NCBI RefSeq assembly: GCF_034113885.1
Contig: NZ_JAXEWM010000024.1
Location: forward strand, 1-63,954
DNA from: Intestinibacter sp034113885
GTDB taxonomy: Bacteria > Bacillota > Clostridia > Peptostreptococcales > Peptostreptococcaceae
Length of the DNA stretch: 63,954 nucleotides
Direction of reading: 5' to 3'
Below, piece by piece: positions 24,734 to 32,889 of the stretch. Position 1 is the stretch's first letter. Every line of letters starts with the position of its first letter. The notes under the pieces are model-generated. The model worked only from the letters and a program-made list of their open reading frames with translations, made no database searches and was not told where the DNA came from. A program made the position numbers and the translations under genes.

Positions 24734-24876
24734 GTTTCTTTTTGAAACGATATTTATCTTAAATTAATAATATCTAATTTTTCATATAGTTTCAACGATA
24801 TAAAACTTTTTTTTGTATTATTTTGAAACATTACTGTAAAATAACCGTTGCATTTTGAAACATTTAATCGTACAAT
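24734..24876. promoter_or_regulatory. Divergent promoters with GTTTC/GAAAC element array
   Basis: The operon promoter (minus) is TTGAAA (24790-24795), a 17-nt spacer and TATTAT (24767-24772). The regulator promoter (plus) is TTGCAT (24848-24853), a 17-nt spacer and TACAAT (24871-24876). Elements: the inverted repeat GTTTCTTTTTGAAAC (24734-24748), GTTTCAAC over the minus -35 (24789-24796), ATTTTGAAACATT at 24820-24832 and the identical 13-mer at 24852-24864 within the plus spacer. These are likely binding sites of the PrpR-like regulator. No -24/-12 sigma-54 promoter was found. Confidence 0.7.
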
Positions 24877-24912
24877 ATAGTTATCTACTATGTTAAATGT
24901 GTTAAAATATCA

Positions 24913-25010
24913 CCCTTAACTTCATGTAGACTCTAGTATCATAGACTATCTACAAAACTAATGAGTATAAGGGAAACGGTTGCTCTTCACAAAAGTGGAT
25001 TTTTGCAACC
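24913..25010 (+). promoter_or_regulatory. Structured 5' leader of the prpR-like gene
   Basis: Between the plus promoter and the start codon the RNA can fold as nested helices: CCCTTA (24913-24918) with TAAGGG (24968-24973) outside, TGTAGA (24925-24930) with TCTACA (24949-24954) inside, then a separate hairpin GGTTGC (24978-24983) with GCAACC (25005-25010). No U-run follows, so any control would be translational or on stability. No known riboswitch class was recognised. Confidence 0.5.
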
Positions 25011-25042
25011 TAAGTTAATTATTAATTTTTAAGGAGTATTCT

Positions 25043-26821
25043 ATGCAAAAAACAAAGATTCTAGCTGTCGCCCCATACGAGGGAATGGCTAATATTATAA
25101 CAAACCTAGCACAAAAACGAGATGATGTATCTCTTACAGTTCGAACAGGAGATTTCTATACAGGACAGGAAATTGCCATACAATTGGCTCATAAGAATTA
25201 TGATGTTATTCTCTCTAGAGGTGGAACTGCCGAACTAATTCGATCATCAGTAGAGATTCCAGTAATCGATATTTCTATTTCTGTATATGACATACTCCGT
25301 AGCATTAAGTTGGCTGAAAGCTATGCAGGCAAATTTGTAATTGCTGGTTTTCCAGGTATTACTAATTGTGCCCATTTACTCTGTGACCTACTTCAGTACA
25401 ATATTGATATCTTCACATTTTCTAATAAAGAAGATGCTCTGCCATATCTACGTAAGGCAAAAGATCAGGGTTGTACTTTTGTGTTATGCGATATGACCGG
25501 TGCAAATGCAGCCAAAGAACTTGGTATGAATCCTCTACTGATTTCTTCTGGTGTAGAAAGCATTGAACGTGCTATAGATGAAGCAGTAAAACTAGTACGC
25601 TCATCTAAATATGTGCATAAACAAAAAGATTTATTTCAAGCAATTTTAACAGACAATGATCAAGAAGTTTTAATCTATTCCCCTGCTGGAACATTATGGT
25701 TTTCTAGCATTGCCATAGATGAAATGAATACCTCACTAATGAATTTGGTACAAGTACATCTAAAAAGCTTTCTCAAAGTTCCAAACCAGACTTTTGTAGA
25801 ACAGATTAGAAATGATCTATATACATTATCTAATCGCCATCTTTTATATGAAAATCAGAAATATACAGCAATTTCGATTCATAGACAAGAAGCATTTACA
25901 CGTGAAAACGATCCAAGTATAGTCATTTCCAATCATACCAGCATCACTACTGATGATTTTGTCCCATTTTACAGAACAAATCAAGGCAGTGATTTACCCC
26001 GAATAATAGAACATTATAGCAAAAGTCGCCTTCCTGTTCTTATTATCGGCGAATCTGGTACAGGAAAAAGTAAAGTAGCCAATCTATTATATAAAAATAG
26101 TCACTATGGAAATTCGCCTTTAGTAACTATTGATTGTTCTCTTATGGGAGAGCGCAAATGGAATTCATTGATTAAAAATGAAAATTCTCCACTAAATAGC
26201 CTCAACTGTACTGTTCATCTGAAAAATCCGGCAGCACTTTCCAAACAACAGTTAGACCAGCTATTTAACTATATTGATTGTACTAATCTATGCAAACGAA
26301 TGCGTTTAATTGTCTCTCTAGTTGATGATGAAGTGTATGCTAAAGGTATAAAAACTGTTCGTTATTTCTGTGAGAACCACTTATCTTGTCTTACATTAAA
26401 GTTGCCACCACTTCGAGAGCGTATTGATGAATTTTCCAACATCATTCCGTTGTATATTCACCGTTTAAATACTGCTTTGGGTAAACAAATTATCGGATTA
26501 GATACGGAAGCTATGGAAATGATGACCTCTTATTTTTGGCCTCAAAATTTAGATCAGCTACAACATGTACTAAAAGAACTAATATTAATCACTGATACTC
26601 CATATATTTCTAAACGTGACGTGAAGCAAATATTAAGCCAAGAACCAAAACCTAAAGTAACCATTTCTGATGATTTTTTATTAAATGGCACACTAGATGA
26701 GATAAATTATAAAATAATTCAAAGAGTTTTACTAGAAGAGAATAATAACAAAGAGAAGACATCTGCGCGTTTAGGCATTAGTCGTAGCACATTATGGAGA
26801 ATATTAAAAAACCAAAAATAA
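25043..26821 (+). CDS. PrpR-family regulator with degenerate AAA+ domain
   Basis: 592 aa. Residues 5-190 are a PrpR_N sensor domain (VILSRGGTAELIRSS, then IPVIDISISVYDI), which binds small acids in PrpR of propionate catabolism. An AAA+ domain covers about 315-540: Walker A GESGTGKS (336-343) and the arginine-finger region LPPLRERIDEF are present, but the GAFTGA loop that contacts sigma-54 is missing and the Walker B segment is VHLKNPAALS rather than GTLFLDEI. The C-terminal Fis-type HTH (563-592) ends in GISRSTLWRILK. It should therefore control a sigma-A promoter. It is divergent from the acid-sugar operon, which it probably regulates. Confidence 0.88.
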   Translation: MQKTKILAVAPYEGMANIITNLAQKRDDVSLTVRTGDFYTGQEIAIQLAHKNYDVILSRGGTAELIRSSVEIPVIDISISVYDILRSIKLAESYAGKFVIAGFPGITNCAHLLCDLLQYNIDIFTFSNKEDALPYLRKAKDQGCTFVLCDMTGANAAKELGMNPLLISSGVESIERAIDEAVKLVRSSKYVHKQKDLFQAILTDNDQEVLIYSPAGTLWFSSIAIDEMNTSLMNLVQVHLKSFLKVPNQTFVEQIRNDLYTLSNRHLLYENQKYTAISIHRQEAFTRENDPSIVISNHTSITTDDFVPFYRTNQGSDLPRIIEHYSKSRLPVLIIGESGTGKSKVANLLYKNSHYGNSPLVTIDCSLMGERKWNSLIKNENSPLNSLNCTVHLKNPAALSKQQLDQLFNYIDCTNLCKRMRLIVSLVDDEVYAKGIKTVRYFCENHLSCLTLKLPPLRERIDEFSNIIPLYIHRLNTALGKQIIGLDTEAMEMMTSYFWPQNLDQLQHVLKELILITDTPYISKRDVKQILSQEPKPKVTISDDFLLNGTLDEINYKIIQRVLLEENNNKEKTSARLGISRSTLWRILKNQK

Positions 26822-26828
26822 AAATCAT

Positions 26829-26869
26829 AACCACCCGTAATGTGGTGAACCCACAAAGCGGGTGGTTTA
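26829..26869 (+). terminator. Terminator after the PrpR-like gene
   Basis: AACCACCCG (26829-26837) pairs with CGGGTGGTT (26859-26867), with an inner GTGG/CCAC stem, and is followed by TATTATT. It begins 8 nt after the stop codon. The stretch 26870-27001 up to the rpsI terminator contains no gene that I can see. Confidence 0.83.
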
Positions 26870-27001
26870 TTATTGAGCATGTATGCATACTTAACAGACT
26901 AAAGTCTATAATAAAAATATAGATATTTTTGATTTCCTCTTTATTTATAACTAAATTCTAAACTCATATATTTTCTCTAATTAATTATTTTTATATATAG
27001 C

Positions 27002-27034
27002 AAAAAAGCCTTGAAGTTAATAACTTCAAGACTT
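27002..27034 (-). terminator. Terminator after rpsI
   Basis: On the minus strand AGTCTTGAAGTT pairs with AACTTCAAGGCT (one G-T pair) around ATT, then TTTTTTG. It marks the end of the ribosomal protein super-operon and the border to the accessory region. Confidence 0.9.
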
Positions 27035-27058
27035 TCATAAATACCATATAAGGTAATA

Positions 27059-27451
27059 CTATCTTTTTGAGAATTGAGGTGCTCTTCTGGCAGCCTTTAA
27101 TCCATATTTCTTTCTTTCTTTCATTCTAGCATCTCTAGTTAAGAATCCAGCTTTTTTAAGTTCTGGTCTTAAGTCAGCATCAGCTTTTAATAAAGCTCTA
27201 GCTATACCATGTCTTATAGCACCAGCTTGTCCAGTGAATCCTCCACCTTCAACTTTTACTATAACATCGTATTTATTTTCATTGCTAGTTAAAACTAATG
27301 GTTGTTTAACGTCTCTTATTAATGTATCGTAATCGAAATATTCGTCTAATGCTCTTCCGTTTACTGTTATATTTCCTTCACCTGCAACTAATCTTACTCT
27401 AGCTACAGAGCTTTTTCTTCTTCCTGTTCCGTAGAATTGTACTTTTTCCAT
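27059..27451 (-). CDS. rpsI: 30S ribosomal protein S9
   Basis: 130 aa, binds the head of the 30S subunit; its C-terminal tail reaches the P-site tRNA anticodon loop. YGTGRRKSSVARV at the N-terminus and the terminal tail KKYGLKAARRAPQFSKR, ending in the universal SKR, are diagnostic. Start taken at the ATG 5 nt after AAGGAGGAG; an ATG six codons upstream would include the RBS. It pairs with rplM, 26 nt upstream. Confidence 0.98.
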   Translation of the reverse strand: MEKVQFYGTGRRKSSVARVRLVAGEGNITVNGRALDEYFDYDTLIRDVKQPLVLTSNENKYDVIVKVEGGGFTGQAGAIRHGIARALLKADADLRPELKKAGFLTRDARMKERKKYGLKAARRAPQFSKR

Positions 27452-27477
27452 GATAACTCCTCCTTTCACCTAGTTAA

Positions 27478-27906
27478 TTAGAAGTTTAATACTTCTGGTT
27501 TTTGAGCTGCATGAGTATGTTCTGCTCCTGCGAATACTCTTAATCTAGTCATCATTTTTGCTCTTAATTTATTTTTTGGTAACATTCCGCTAACTGCGTG
27601 AGCTATTACTTCTTCTGGTTTCTTTTCCATCATTTCTCTGTAAGAGATTTCTTTTAATCCACCTACATAACCAGTGTGGTATCTATAATATTTTTGATCT
27701 AATTTCTTTCCTGTTAAAACTACTTTTGATGCATTTACAACAACAACGAAGTCTCCACCGTCTACATGTGGTGTAAATGTTGGTTTATGTTTTCCTCTTA
27801 ATATAGTTGCTATTTCTGTAGCAAGACGACCTAATGTTTTTCCTTCAGCGTCAACTAAGTACCATTTTCTTTGTACTTCAGCTGGTTTAGCTATATAACT
27901 TTTCAT
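27478..27906 (-). CDS. rplM: 50S ribosomal protein L13
   Basis: 142 aa, an early-assembly protein of the large subunit. Motifs: RKWYLVDAEGKTLGRLAT at the N-terminus, GGDFVVVVNA and the YYRYHTGYVGGLKEI loop, and MLPKNKLRAKMMTRLRVFAG towards the C-terminus. First gene of the rplM-rpsI pair, preceded by AGGAGGGAC and its own leader and promoter. Confidence 0.98.
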   Translation of the reverse strand: MKSYIAKPAEVQRKWYLVDAEGKTLGRLATEIATILRGKHKPTFTPHVDGGDFVVVVNASKVVLTGKKLDQKYYRYHTGYVGGLKEISYREMMEKKPEEVIAHAVSGMLPKNKLRAKMMTRLRVFAGAEHTHAAQKPEVLNF

Positions 27907-27956
27907 GGTTGTCCCTCCTTCTTATTTTTTCAAAATTTTATTTTACCGTTTATATA

Positions 27957-28025
27957 AAGTCCGGGGCGTTGTGGACTTATTAACACATTCCTATATATTC
28001 TAATATATATAGGAAAAAGTGTCAA
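27957..28025 (-). promoter_or_regulatory. rplM-rpsI promoter and leader hairpin
   Basis: -35 TTGACA (28020-28025), a 17-nt spacer and -10 TAGAAT (27997-28002) on the minus strand. The leader then forms AAGTCC/GGACTT (27957-27978) with the loop ACAACGCCCC, which resembles the L13 leader of Firmicutes used for L13 autoregulation. The promoter also spans a palindrome CCTATATAT/ATATATAGG (27990-28012) that may end truA transcripts. Confidence 0.68.
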
Positions 28026-28028
28026 GGT

Positions 28029-28760
28029 TTAATACTGAACTTTTTTGAGAAATAAACCGTGTGCAGGTGCTGTGTGACCACACATTGACCTACTTTTAGA
28101 ATTTATTATTTCTTCCATATTATGTTTAATTCTACCTCGACCTATATCTACGAGAGTGCCTACGATTATTCTTACCATATTGTATAAAAATCCGTTTCCA
28201 CTTATCTCAATAGATGTTATTCCTTCATGCTCTTCTATCTGTATATCGTAAATAGTCCTTACTGTATCCTTTACTGATGAACCTGAGCTCATAAATCCAA
28301 CAAAATCATGCGTACCAATCAAATATTTGGCTTCTAAGCGAATTTTATCCCAATCCAGGTCATATTTCACATGATACGCTAAATTCTTGTATAAAGGGCT
28401 TCTATAAGGTTTATTATATATTAAATATCTATATGTCTTACCACATGCGTTATATCTAGCGTGAAAGTCCATATCGACCTCCTCGCAGGATATTACAGAT
28501 ATATCCTTTGGGAGTTTTGCATTTAATGCATCTGGTATTCTAGAAGCAGGTATATTTGTTTCAGTTTTGAAATTTGCAACCTGTCCTAGAGCATGAACTC
28601 CAGCATCAGTTCTTCCTGATGCAGTTACCTTTACCTTTTCCTTTGTTATTTCATAGATGGCGTTTTCTACTGTACCTTGAATCCCAGGTGAATTAGGCTG
28701 TCTCTGCCAACCGCAGTAGTTTTCACCATTATATTGTAAAGTAATTTTTAAATTTCTCAT
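28029..28760 (-). CDS. truA: tRNA pseudouridine(38-40) synthase TruA
   Basis: A 244-aa-class enzyme that isomerises U38-U40 in the tRNA anticodon arm. The catalytic Asp lies in TASGRTDAGVHALGQVA (about 52). Other family motifs are YNGENYCGWQRQP at the start and the C-terminal FLYNMVRIIVGTLVDIGRG. Start taken at ATG 28760 after AGAGG. It is 18 nt downstream of ecfT, as commonly found in Clostridia and Bacilli. Confidence 0.97.
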   Translation of the reverse strand: MRNLKITLQYNGENYCGWQRQPNSPGIQGTVENAIYEITKEKVKVTASGRTDAGVHALGQVANFKTETNIPASRIPDALNAKLPKDISVISCEEVDMDFHARYNACGKTYRYLIYNKPYRSPLYKNLAYHVKYDLDWDKIRLEAKYLIGTHDFVGFMSSGSSVKDTVRTIYDIQIEEHEGITSIEISGNGFLYNMVRIIVGTLVDIGRGRIKHNMEEIINSKSRSMCGHTAPAHGLFLKKVQY

Positions 28761-28780
28761 CAATTACCTCTTTTTTTTAA

Positions 28781-29608
28781 TTACATTAAAATGTGTATGA
28801 ATCTACTTGCTATACTTCCAGCTAAGAATAAAATCATCAATACAAATGCGATTCTATCTGCACTAGTTATAACAGCTTCTCTCATCTTAGTTCTGTTGTA
28901 TCCACCTCTATAGCATCTAGCCTCCATAGCCATAGCTAATTCATCTGCTCTTCTGAATGCACTTACAAATAGTGGTACTAATAATGGCACTAAGTTTTTC
29001 GCTCTATTTATAAGGTTACTACTTTCGAAGTCTGCACCTCTTGACATTTGAGCCTTCATTATTTTGTCTGTTTCATCTAATAATGTAGGTATAAAACGCA
29101 ATGCTATTGTCATCATCATAGCTAATTCATGTACTGGTAATCCTACCTTGTTAAATGGTGATAGAAGTCTTTCTATACCATCTGTCAATTGTATAGGTGA
29201 TGTTGTAAGTGTCAATAAAGATGTACCTACAACTAAGTAGATTAATCTAATAGACATGAATATCGCCTGTCTTAAACCTGCATCAGTAATTTTCAAAAAT
29301 CCTAATTGAAGCTTAAAGCCTCCAATAGCAAGTACGTTTCCTGGTAAACAGAACATATTAATTACAAAAGTAAATAATAAAATCCATCTTAAAGGCTTCA
29401 GACCTTTAAGCATATACGACATAGGAATTTGAGATGCTTTAATTATAGCTGCTACTATTCCTAATATAATTACATATGGCCAAAATTGATTTACAACAAA
29501 TAATGCAATCATAAATACAATCGTAGCTATAAGCTTAGTCCTTGGATCTAATCTATGGATTTTAGAATTCGCTGGATAATATTGACCTATAGTTATATCT
29601 TTTAACAT
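28781..29608 (-). CDS. ecfT: ECF transporter transmembrane component EcfT
   Basis: A 275-aa membrane scaffold of energy-coupling factor transporters, which take up vitamins and metals through exchangeable S components. About six helices; the cytoplasmic coupling helices carry the Ala-Arg-Gly motif in MKAQMSRGADF and a second Arg motif in AMEARCYRGGYNR. The N-terminal YYPANSKIHRLDPRTKLI is typical. It overlaps ecfA2 by 8 nt. No S-component gene is nearby, as usual for group II ECF systems. Confidence 0.96.
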   Translation of the reverse strand: MLKDITIGQYYPANSKIHRLDPRTKLIATIVFMIALFVVNQFWPYVIILGIVAAIIKASQIPMSYMLKGLKPLRWILLFTFVINMFCLPGNVLAIGGFKLQLGFLKITDAGLRQAIFMSIRLIYLVVGTSLLTLTTSPIQLTDGIERLLSPFNKVGLPVHELAMMMTIALRFIPTLLDETDKIMKAQMSRGADFESSNLINRAKNLVPLLVPLFVSAFRRADELAMAMEARCYRGGYNRTKMREAVITSADRIAFVLMILFLAGSIASRFIHILM

Positions 29609-30468
29609 TTCTTTCTTCCTCTCATAACTTTTAGTATTTCTTCTTTGATTTCCTCAACTGTAAGGACATCTGTTCTTATATCGAATCCCTTATCTCTTAG
29701 CTTATTAGCTAATTCTAAAACCTGAGGCACATCTAAACCTATCTCTCTCAATCTATCTGCATGAGAATTAAATACTTCTCTAGGCGTTCCCATAAATTCT
29801 ATTTTTCCATGATTCATAACGATTATTGTCTTGGCTAATTTTGCCATATCATCCATACTATGTGATGAAAGTATTATAGTTATATTATTGTCTTCATGTA
29901 GTTTTTTAATCAATCTAAATATCTCATCTCTACCACCTGGATCTAATCCAGCTGTTGGTTCATCTAGTATAAGAACTTCTGGATTCATTGCTATTACTCC
30001 AGCTATAGCTACCCTACGTTTTTGACCTCCTGATAAATCAAAAGGAGATTTATCTTTATATTGTTCGTAATCAAGCCCTACTGCTTCCATAGATTTTTTT
30101 ACTCTATCAGCGATTTCATCTTCTTCTAATCCTAAATTTCCAGGACCAAAAGCAATATCTTTTTCTACAGTTTCTTCAAATAATTGATATTCAGGATATT
30201 GAAAAACTATCCCTACTCTTTTTCTTACTTCAGTTAGATTTAAATCTTTATCTGTTATATTAAAACCATTTATAAAAATTTCTCCTGAAGATGGTTTTAG
30301 TAATCCATTTAAGTGTTGTATTAATGTTGATTTTCCTGATCCTGTGTGTCCTATAAGTCCTACAAAATCATTGTCCTTTATTTCAAAAGAAATATTATCA
30401 AGAGCCTTACTTGCAAAAGGCATTCCTTCATCATATATATATGTTAAATTCTTTACTATAACTGACAT
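29602..30468 (-). CDS. ecfA2: ECF transporter ATPase EcfA2
   Basis: 288 aa. Walker A GHTGSGKST (about 37-45), Q-loop QYPEYQLFEET, signature LSGGQKRRVA, Walker B LILDEPTAGLDP and switch His in LSSHSMDDM. The QYPEYQLF stretch is the mark of the second ECF ATPase. It forms a heterodimer with EcfA1, whose gene overlaps it by 13 nt. The C-terminal 70 residues include the ECF-specific helix (VPQVLELANKLRDKGFD). Confidence 0.96.
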   Translation of the reverse strand: MSVIVKNLTYIYDEGMPFASKALDNISFEIKDNDFVGLIGHTGSGKSTLIQHLNGLLKPSSGEIFINGFNITDKDLNLTEVRKRVGIVFQYPEYQLFEETVEKDIAFGPGNLGLEEDEIADRVKKSMEAVGLDYEQYKDKSPFDLSGGQKRRVAIAGVIAMNPEVLILDEPTAGLDPGGRDEIFRLIKKLHEDNNITIILSSHSMDDMAKLAKTIIVMNHGKIEFMGTPREVFNSHADRLREIGLDVPQVLELANKLRDKGFDIRTDVLTVEEIKEEILKVMRGRKKC

Positions 30469-31289
30469 AATTTATCCACCATTTCATCCACTGTTAATAT
30501 GTCATCGTCTAAATCTAGTCCTTCTTCTCTCAAAAGACCAGCTAACTCTGTCATACAAGGTACATCTAGACCTATCTCTTTAAGTAAATCTACATTTTTA
30601 AATACCTCTTTTGGAGTCCCTTCTAATAGTTTTTTACCTTTGTCTACAACAACTACTCTATCAGCTTGAACAGCTTCTTCCATATAGTGAGTTATATGTA
30701 AAGTCGTAATATTTTCTTCTTTATTTAATTTTTTTATTACATTCATAACTTCTTTTCTACCTGATGGGTCTAACATTGCTGTAGCTTCATCAAATATAAT
30801 ACATTTTTGTCTCATAGCTATAATACCTGCTATGGCTACCCTTTGCTTTTGACCACCCGATAATAAATGGGGTTGTCTATCCTTTAATTCATAAATTCCA
30901 ACACTTTTTAGTGATTCTTCTACCCTTTGTCTAATTACCTTAGGCTCTACTCCTAAATTTTCTGGTCCAAAGGCAACGTCCTCTTCTACTATTGTAGCTA
31001 CGATTTGGTTGTCTGGATTTTGAAATACCATTCCAGCCGTTTGTCTTATATTCCAAAGATTTGATTCGTCCTTTGTGTTCATACCGTCGATGTAAATATC
31101 ACCTTCACTTGGCACTAAAATTGCATTTAAATTTTTAGACAAAGTAGATTTTCCTGATCCATTGTGACCTATGATTGCAACAAATTCCCCTGGCTTAACA
31201 TCTAAGCTTAAATCGTCAATTGCCTTAAATTTAGAATCTATAGTTACATATTCAAAGGTCATATCCTTTACACTTATTATATTCTCCAT
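30456..31289 (-). CDS. ecfA1: ECF transporter ATPase EcfA1
   Basis: 277 aa, partner of EcfA2. Walker A GHNGSGKST, Q-loop QNPDNQIVATIVEEDVAFGPENLG (EcfA1-type QNPDNQ), signature LSGGQKQRVA, Walker B IIFDEATAMLDP with Glu-Ala in place of the more usual Glu-Pro, and switch His in TLHITHYMEEA. First gene of the ecf group, separated from rplQ by a terminator and about 215 nt; a TATAAT (about 31340) lies upstream, but its -35 is unclear. Confidence 0.96.
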   Translation of the reverse strand: MENIISVKDMTFEYVTIDSKFKAIDDLSLDVKPGEFVAIIGHNGSGKSTLSKNLNAILVPSEGDIYIDGMNTKDESNLWNIRQTAGMVFQNPDNQIVATIVEEDVAFGPENLGVEPKVIRQRVEESLKSVGIYELKDRQPHLLSGGQKQRVAIAGIIAMRQKCIIFDEATAMLDPSGRKEVMNVIKKLNKEENITTLHITHYMEEAVQADRVVVVDKGKKLLEGTPKEVFKNVDLLKEIGLDVPCMTELAGLLREEGLDLDDDILTVDEMVDKLCQL

Positions 31290-31452
31290 TTCATATACTC
31301 CTTTATAAAGCAGTAGCTTAAAAACTTATACAATTTATTATTATAACATAGTTTATCCATAAAAATTTAAAAATATTAATTTCAAACAAAACTAATACCA
31401 CATTTTTCTTTTTTTATGGATACAATTTTATTTATTTAATTTTTTATATAAA

Positions 31453-31484
31453 AACAAACCCCATACTCAACAGTATGGGGCTAT
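31453..31484 (-). terminator. Terminator after rplQ
   Basis: On the minus strand CCCCATACT pairs with AGTATGGGG around GTTG, then TTTGTTTTTA. It ends the S10-spc-alpha super-operon before the ecf genes. Confidence 0.92.
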
Positions 31485-31504
31485 CTATATAAAACTATTA
31501 TTTA

Positions 31505-31846
31505 CTAAACTAATTCTATAAATGCCATTTCAGCAGCGTCGCCTCTTCTTGGCCCTTTTTTGATTATTCTAGTATATCCACCGTTTCTTTCAGCGTATTT
31601 TGGAGCTAAATCAGTGAATAAGTTATTTACAACAGTTTCATCCATAACATAAGCTAAAACTTGTCTTCTAGCATGTAAATCTCCTCTTTTAGCAAGAGTT
31701 ATCATTTTTTCAGCCATTCTACGAGTTTCTTTTGCTCTAGTTACAGTAGTTTCTATTCTACCATTTTTTAGTAAGTCAGTTACTAAGTTTCTTAACATAA
31801 GGTTTCTGTGTGAAGTCACACGACCTAACTTACGGTAATTAGCCAT
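31505..31846 (-). CDS. rplQ: 50S ribosomal protein L17
   Basis: 113 aa; lies near the peptide exit tunnel opening. YRKLGRVTSHRNLMLRNLVTDLL at the N-terminus, with TTVTRAKETRRMAEKMITLA, is characteristic. Its last segment, GGYTRIIKKGPRRGDAAEMAFIEL-like residues, closes the family domain with no extension. Last gene of the alpha operon, 21 nt after rpoA. Confidence 0.98.
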   Translation of the reverse strand: MANYRKLGRVTSHRNLMLRNLVTDLLKNGRIETTVTRAKETRRMAEKMITLAKRGDLHARRQVLAYVMDETVVNNLFTDLAPKYAERNGGYTRIIKKGPRRGDAAEMAFIELV

Positions 31847-31867
31847 GCCAATCCCTCCTTTGCTCGA

Positions 31868-32815
31868 TTATTCTTCGCTTGGTTTAAGACCTAATCCAAG
31901 TTCTTCTAGTTTTTGAATTACTTCTTCTAATGATTTTTTACCAAGGTTTCTAACCTTCATCATATCATCTTCAGACTTATTAGCTAATTCTTCAACTGTA
32001 TTTATTCCGGCTCTCTTTAAACAGTTGTAAGATCTAACAGATAAATCTAATTCTTCTATAGTCATTTCTAAAACTTTTTCTTTTTGATCTTCTTCTTTTT
32101 CTACCATTATTTCTACATTGCTAACATGTTCAGTTAAATCTATAAATAGATTTAGATGTTCAACAAGTACTTTTGCAGCAAGAGATATTCCTTCTTGAGG
32201 ATTTATACTTCCATTAGTCAAAATTTCTAGAGTTAACTTATCATAATCAGATTTTTGACCAACTCTTGTGTTTTCTACATGGTAGCTAACTTTTTCAATT
32301 GGAGTATATATTGAATCAACAGGTAATACACCTATAGGCATATTTTCTGTTTTATTTTCTTCTGCTGGTACATATCCTCTACCTTTATCAACATATATTT
32401 CCATATTAAGCTTAGCATTATCATCTAAAGTAGCGATGTGTAAATCTTTACTTAATATTTCAACGTCTGGAGGACATATTATGTCAGATCCTTTGATAGA
32501 GCATGGACCTTGAGCTTCTATTTTAAGTGTTCTACTACCTTCACCATCTATAGTAGCTGAAAGTTCTTTTAATGATAATATTATTTCAGTAACATCTTCC
32601 TTTACTCCTGGTATAGTTGAAAACTCATGTAGAACTCCATCTATTTTTATAGAGTGCACAGCTACACCTGGTAAAGAAGATAATAATATTCTTCTAAGAG
32701 CATTACCTATAGTTATTCCGTATCCTCTTTCTAGAGGTTCAACTACGAATTTACCATATCTATAGTCTTCGCTAAGCTCTATTATATCTACCTTTGGTTT
32801 TTCTATTTCTATCAT
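31868..32815 (-). CDS. rpoA: RNA polymerase alpha subunit
   Basis: 315 aa. The N-terminal assembly domain has FVVEPLERGYGITIGNALRRILLSSLPG (dimer interface) and the C-terminal DNA- and activator-binding domain starts near residue 250 (LDLSVRSYNCLKRAGINTVEEL, VRNLGKKSLEEV). The two are joined by a Glu/Lys-rich linker. Located between rpsD and rplQ, the standard alpha-operon position. A hairpin in the 74-nt gap upstream (32830-32867) pairs TTAAAATTtGTT with AACAATTTTAA. Confidence 0.98.
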   Translation of the reverse strand: MIEIEKPKVDIIELSEDYRYGKFVVEPLERGYGITIGNALRRILLSSLPGVAVHSIKIDGVLHEFSTIPGVKEDVTEIILSLKELSATIDGEGSRTLKIEAQGPCSIKGSDIICPPDVEILSKDLHIATLDDNAKLNMEIYVDKGRGYVPAEENKTENMPIGVLPVDSIYTPIEKVSYHVENTRVGQKSDYDKLTLEILTNGSINPQEGISLAAKVLVEHLNLFIDLTEHVSNVEIMVEKEEDQKEKVLEMTIEELDLSVRSYNCLKRAGINTVEELANKSEDDMMKVRNLGKKSLEEVIQKLEELGLGLKPSEE

Positions 32816-32889
32816 GGACTAAACCCTCCTTAAAATTTGTTAATCCACTGAGGGTAAACAATTTTAAAATTATTTTTAAAAACTGCCTA

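Noticed and set aside
24716..25042. Possible sigma-54 promoter or CRISPR-like repeats between the operon and its regulator
   Set aside because: A TGG...TGC pair at about 24996-25006 has the wrong spacing for -24/-12, and the GAAAC elements are short and unevenly spaced with no spacer/repeat structure.
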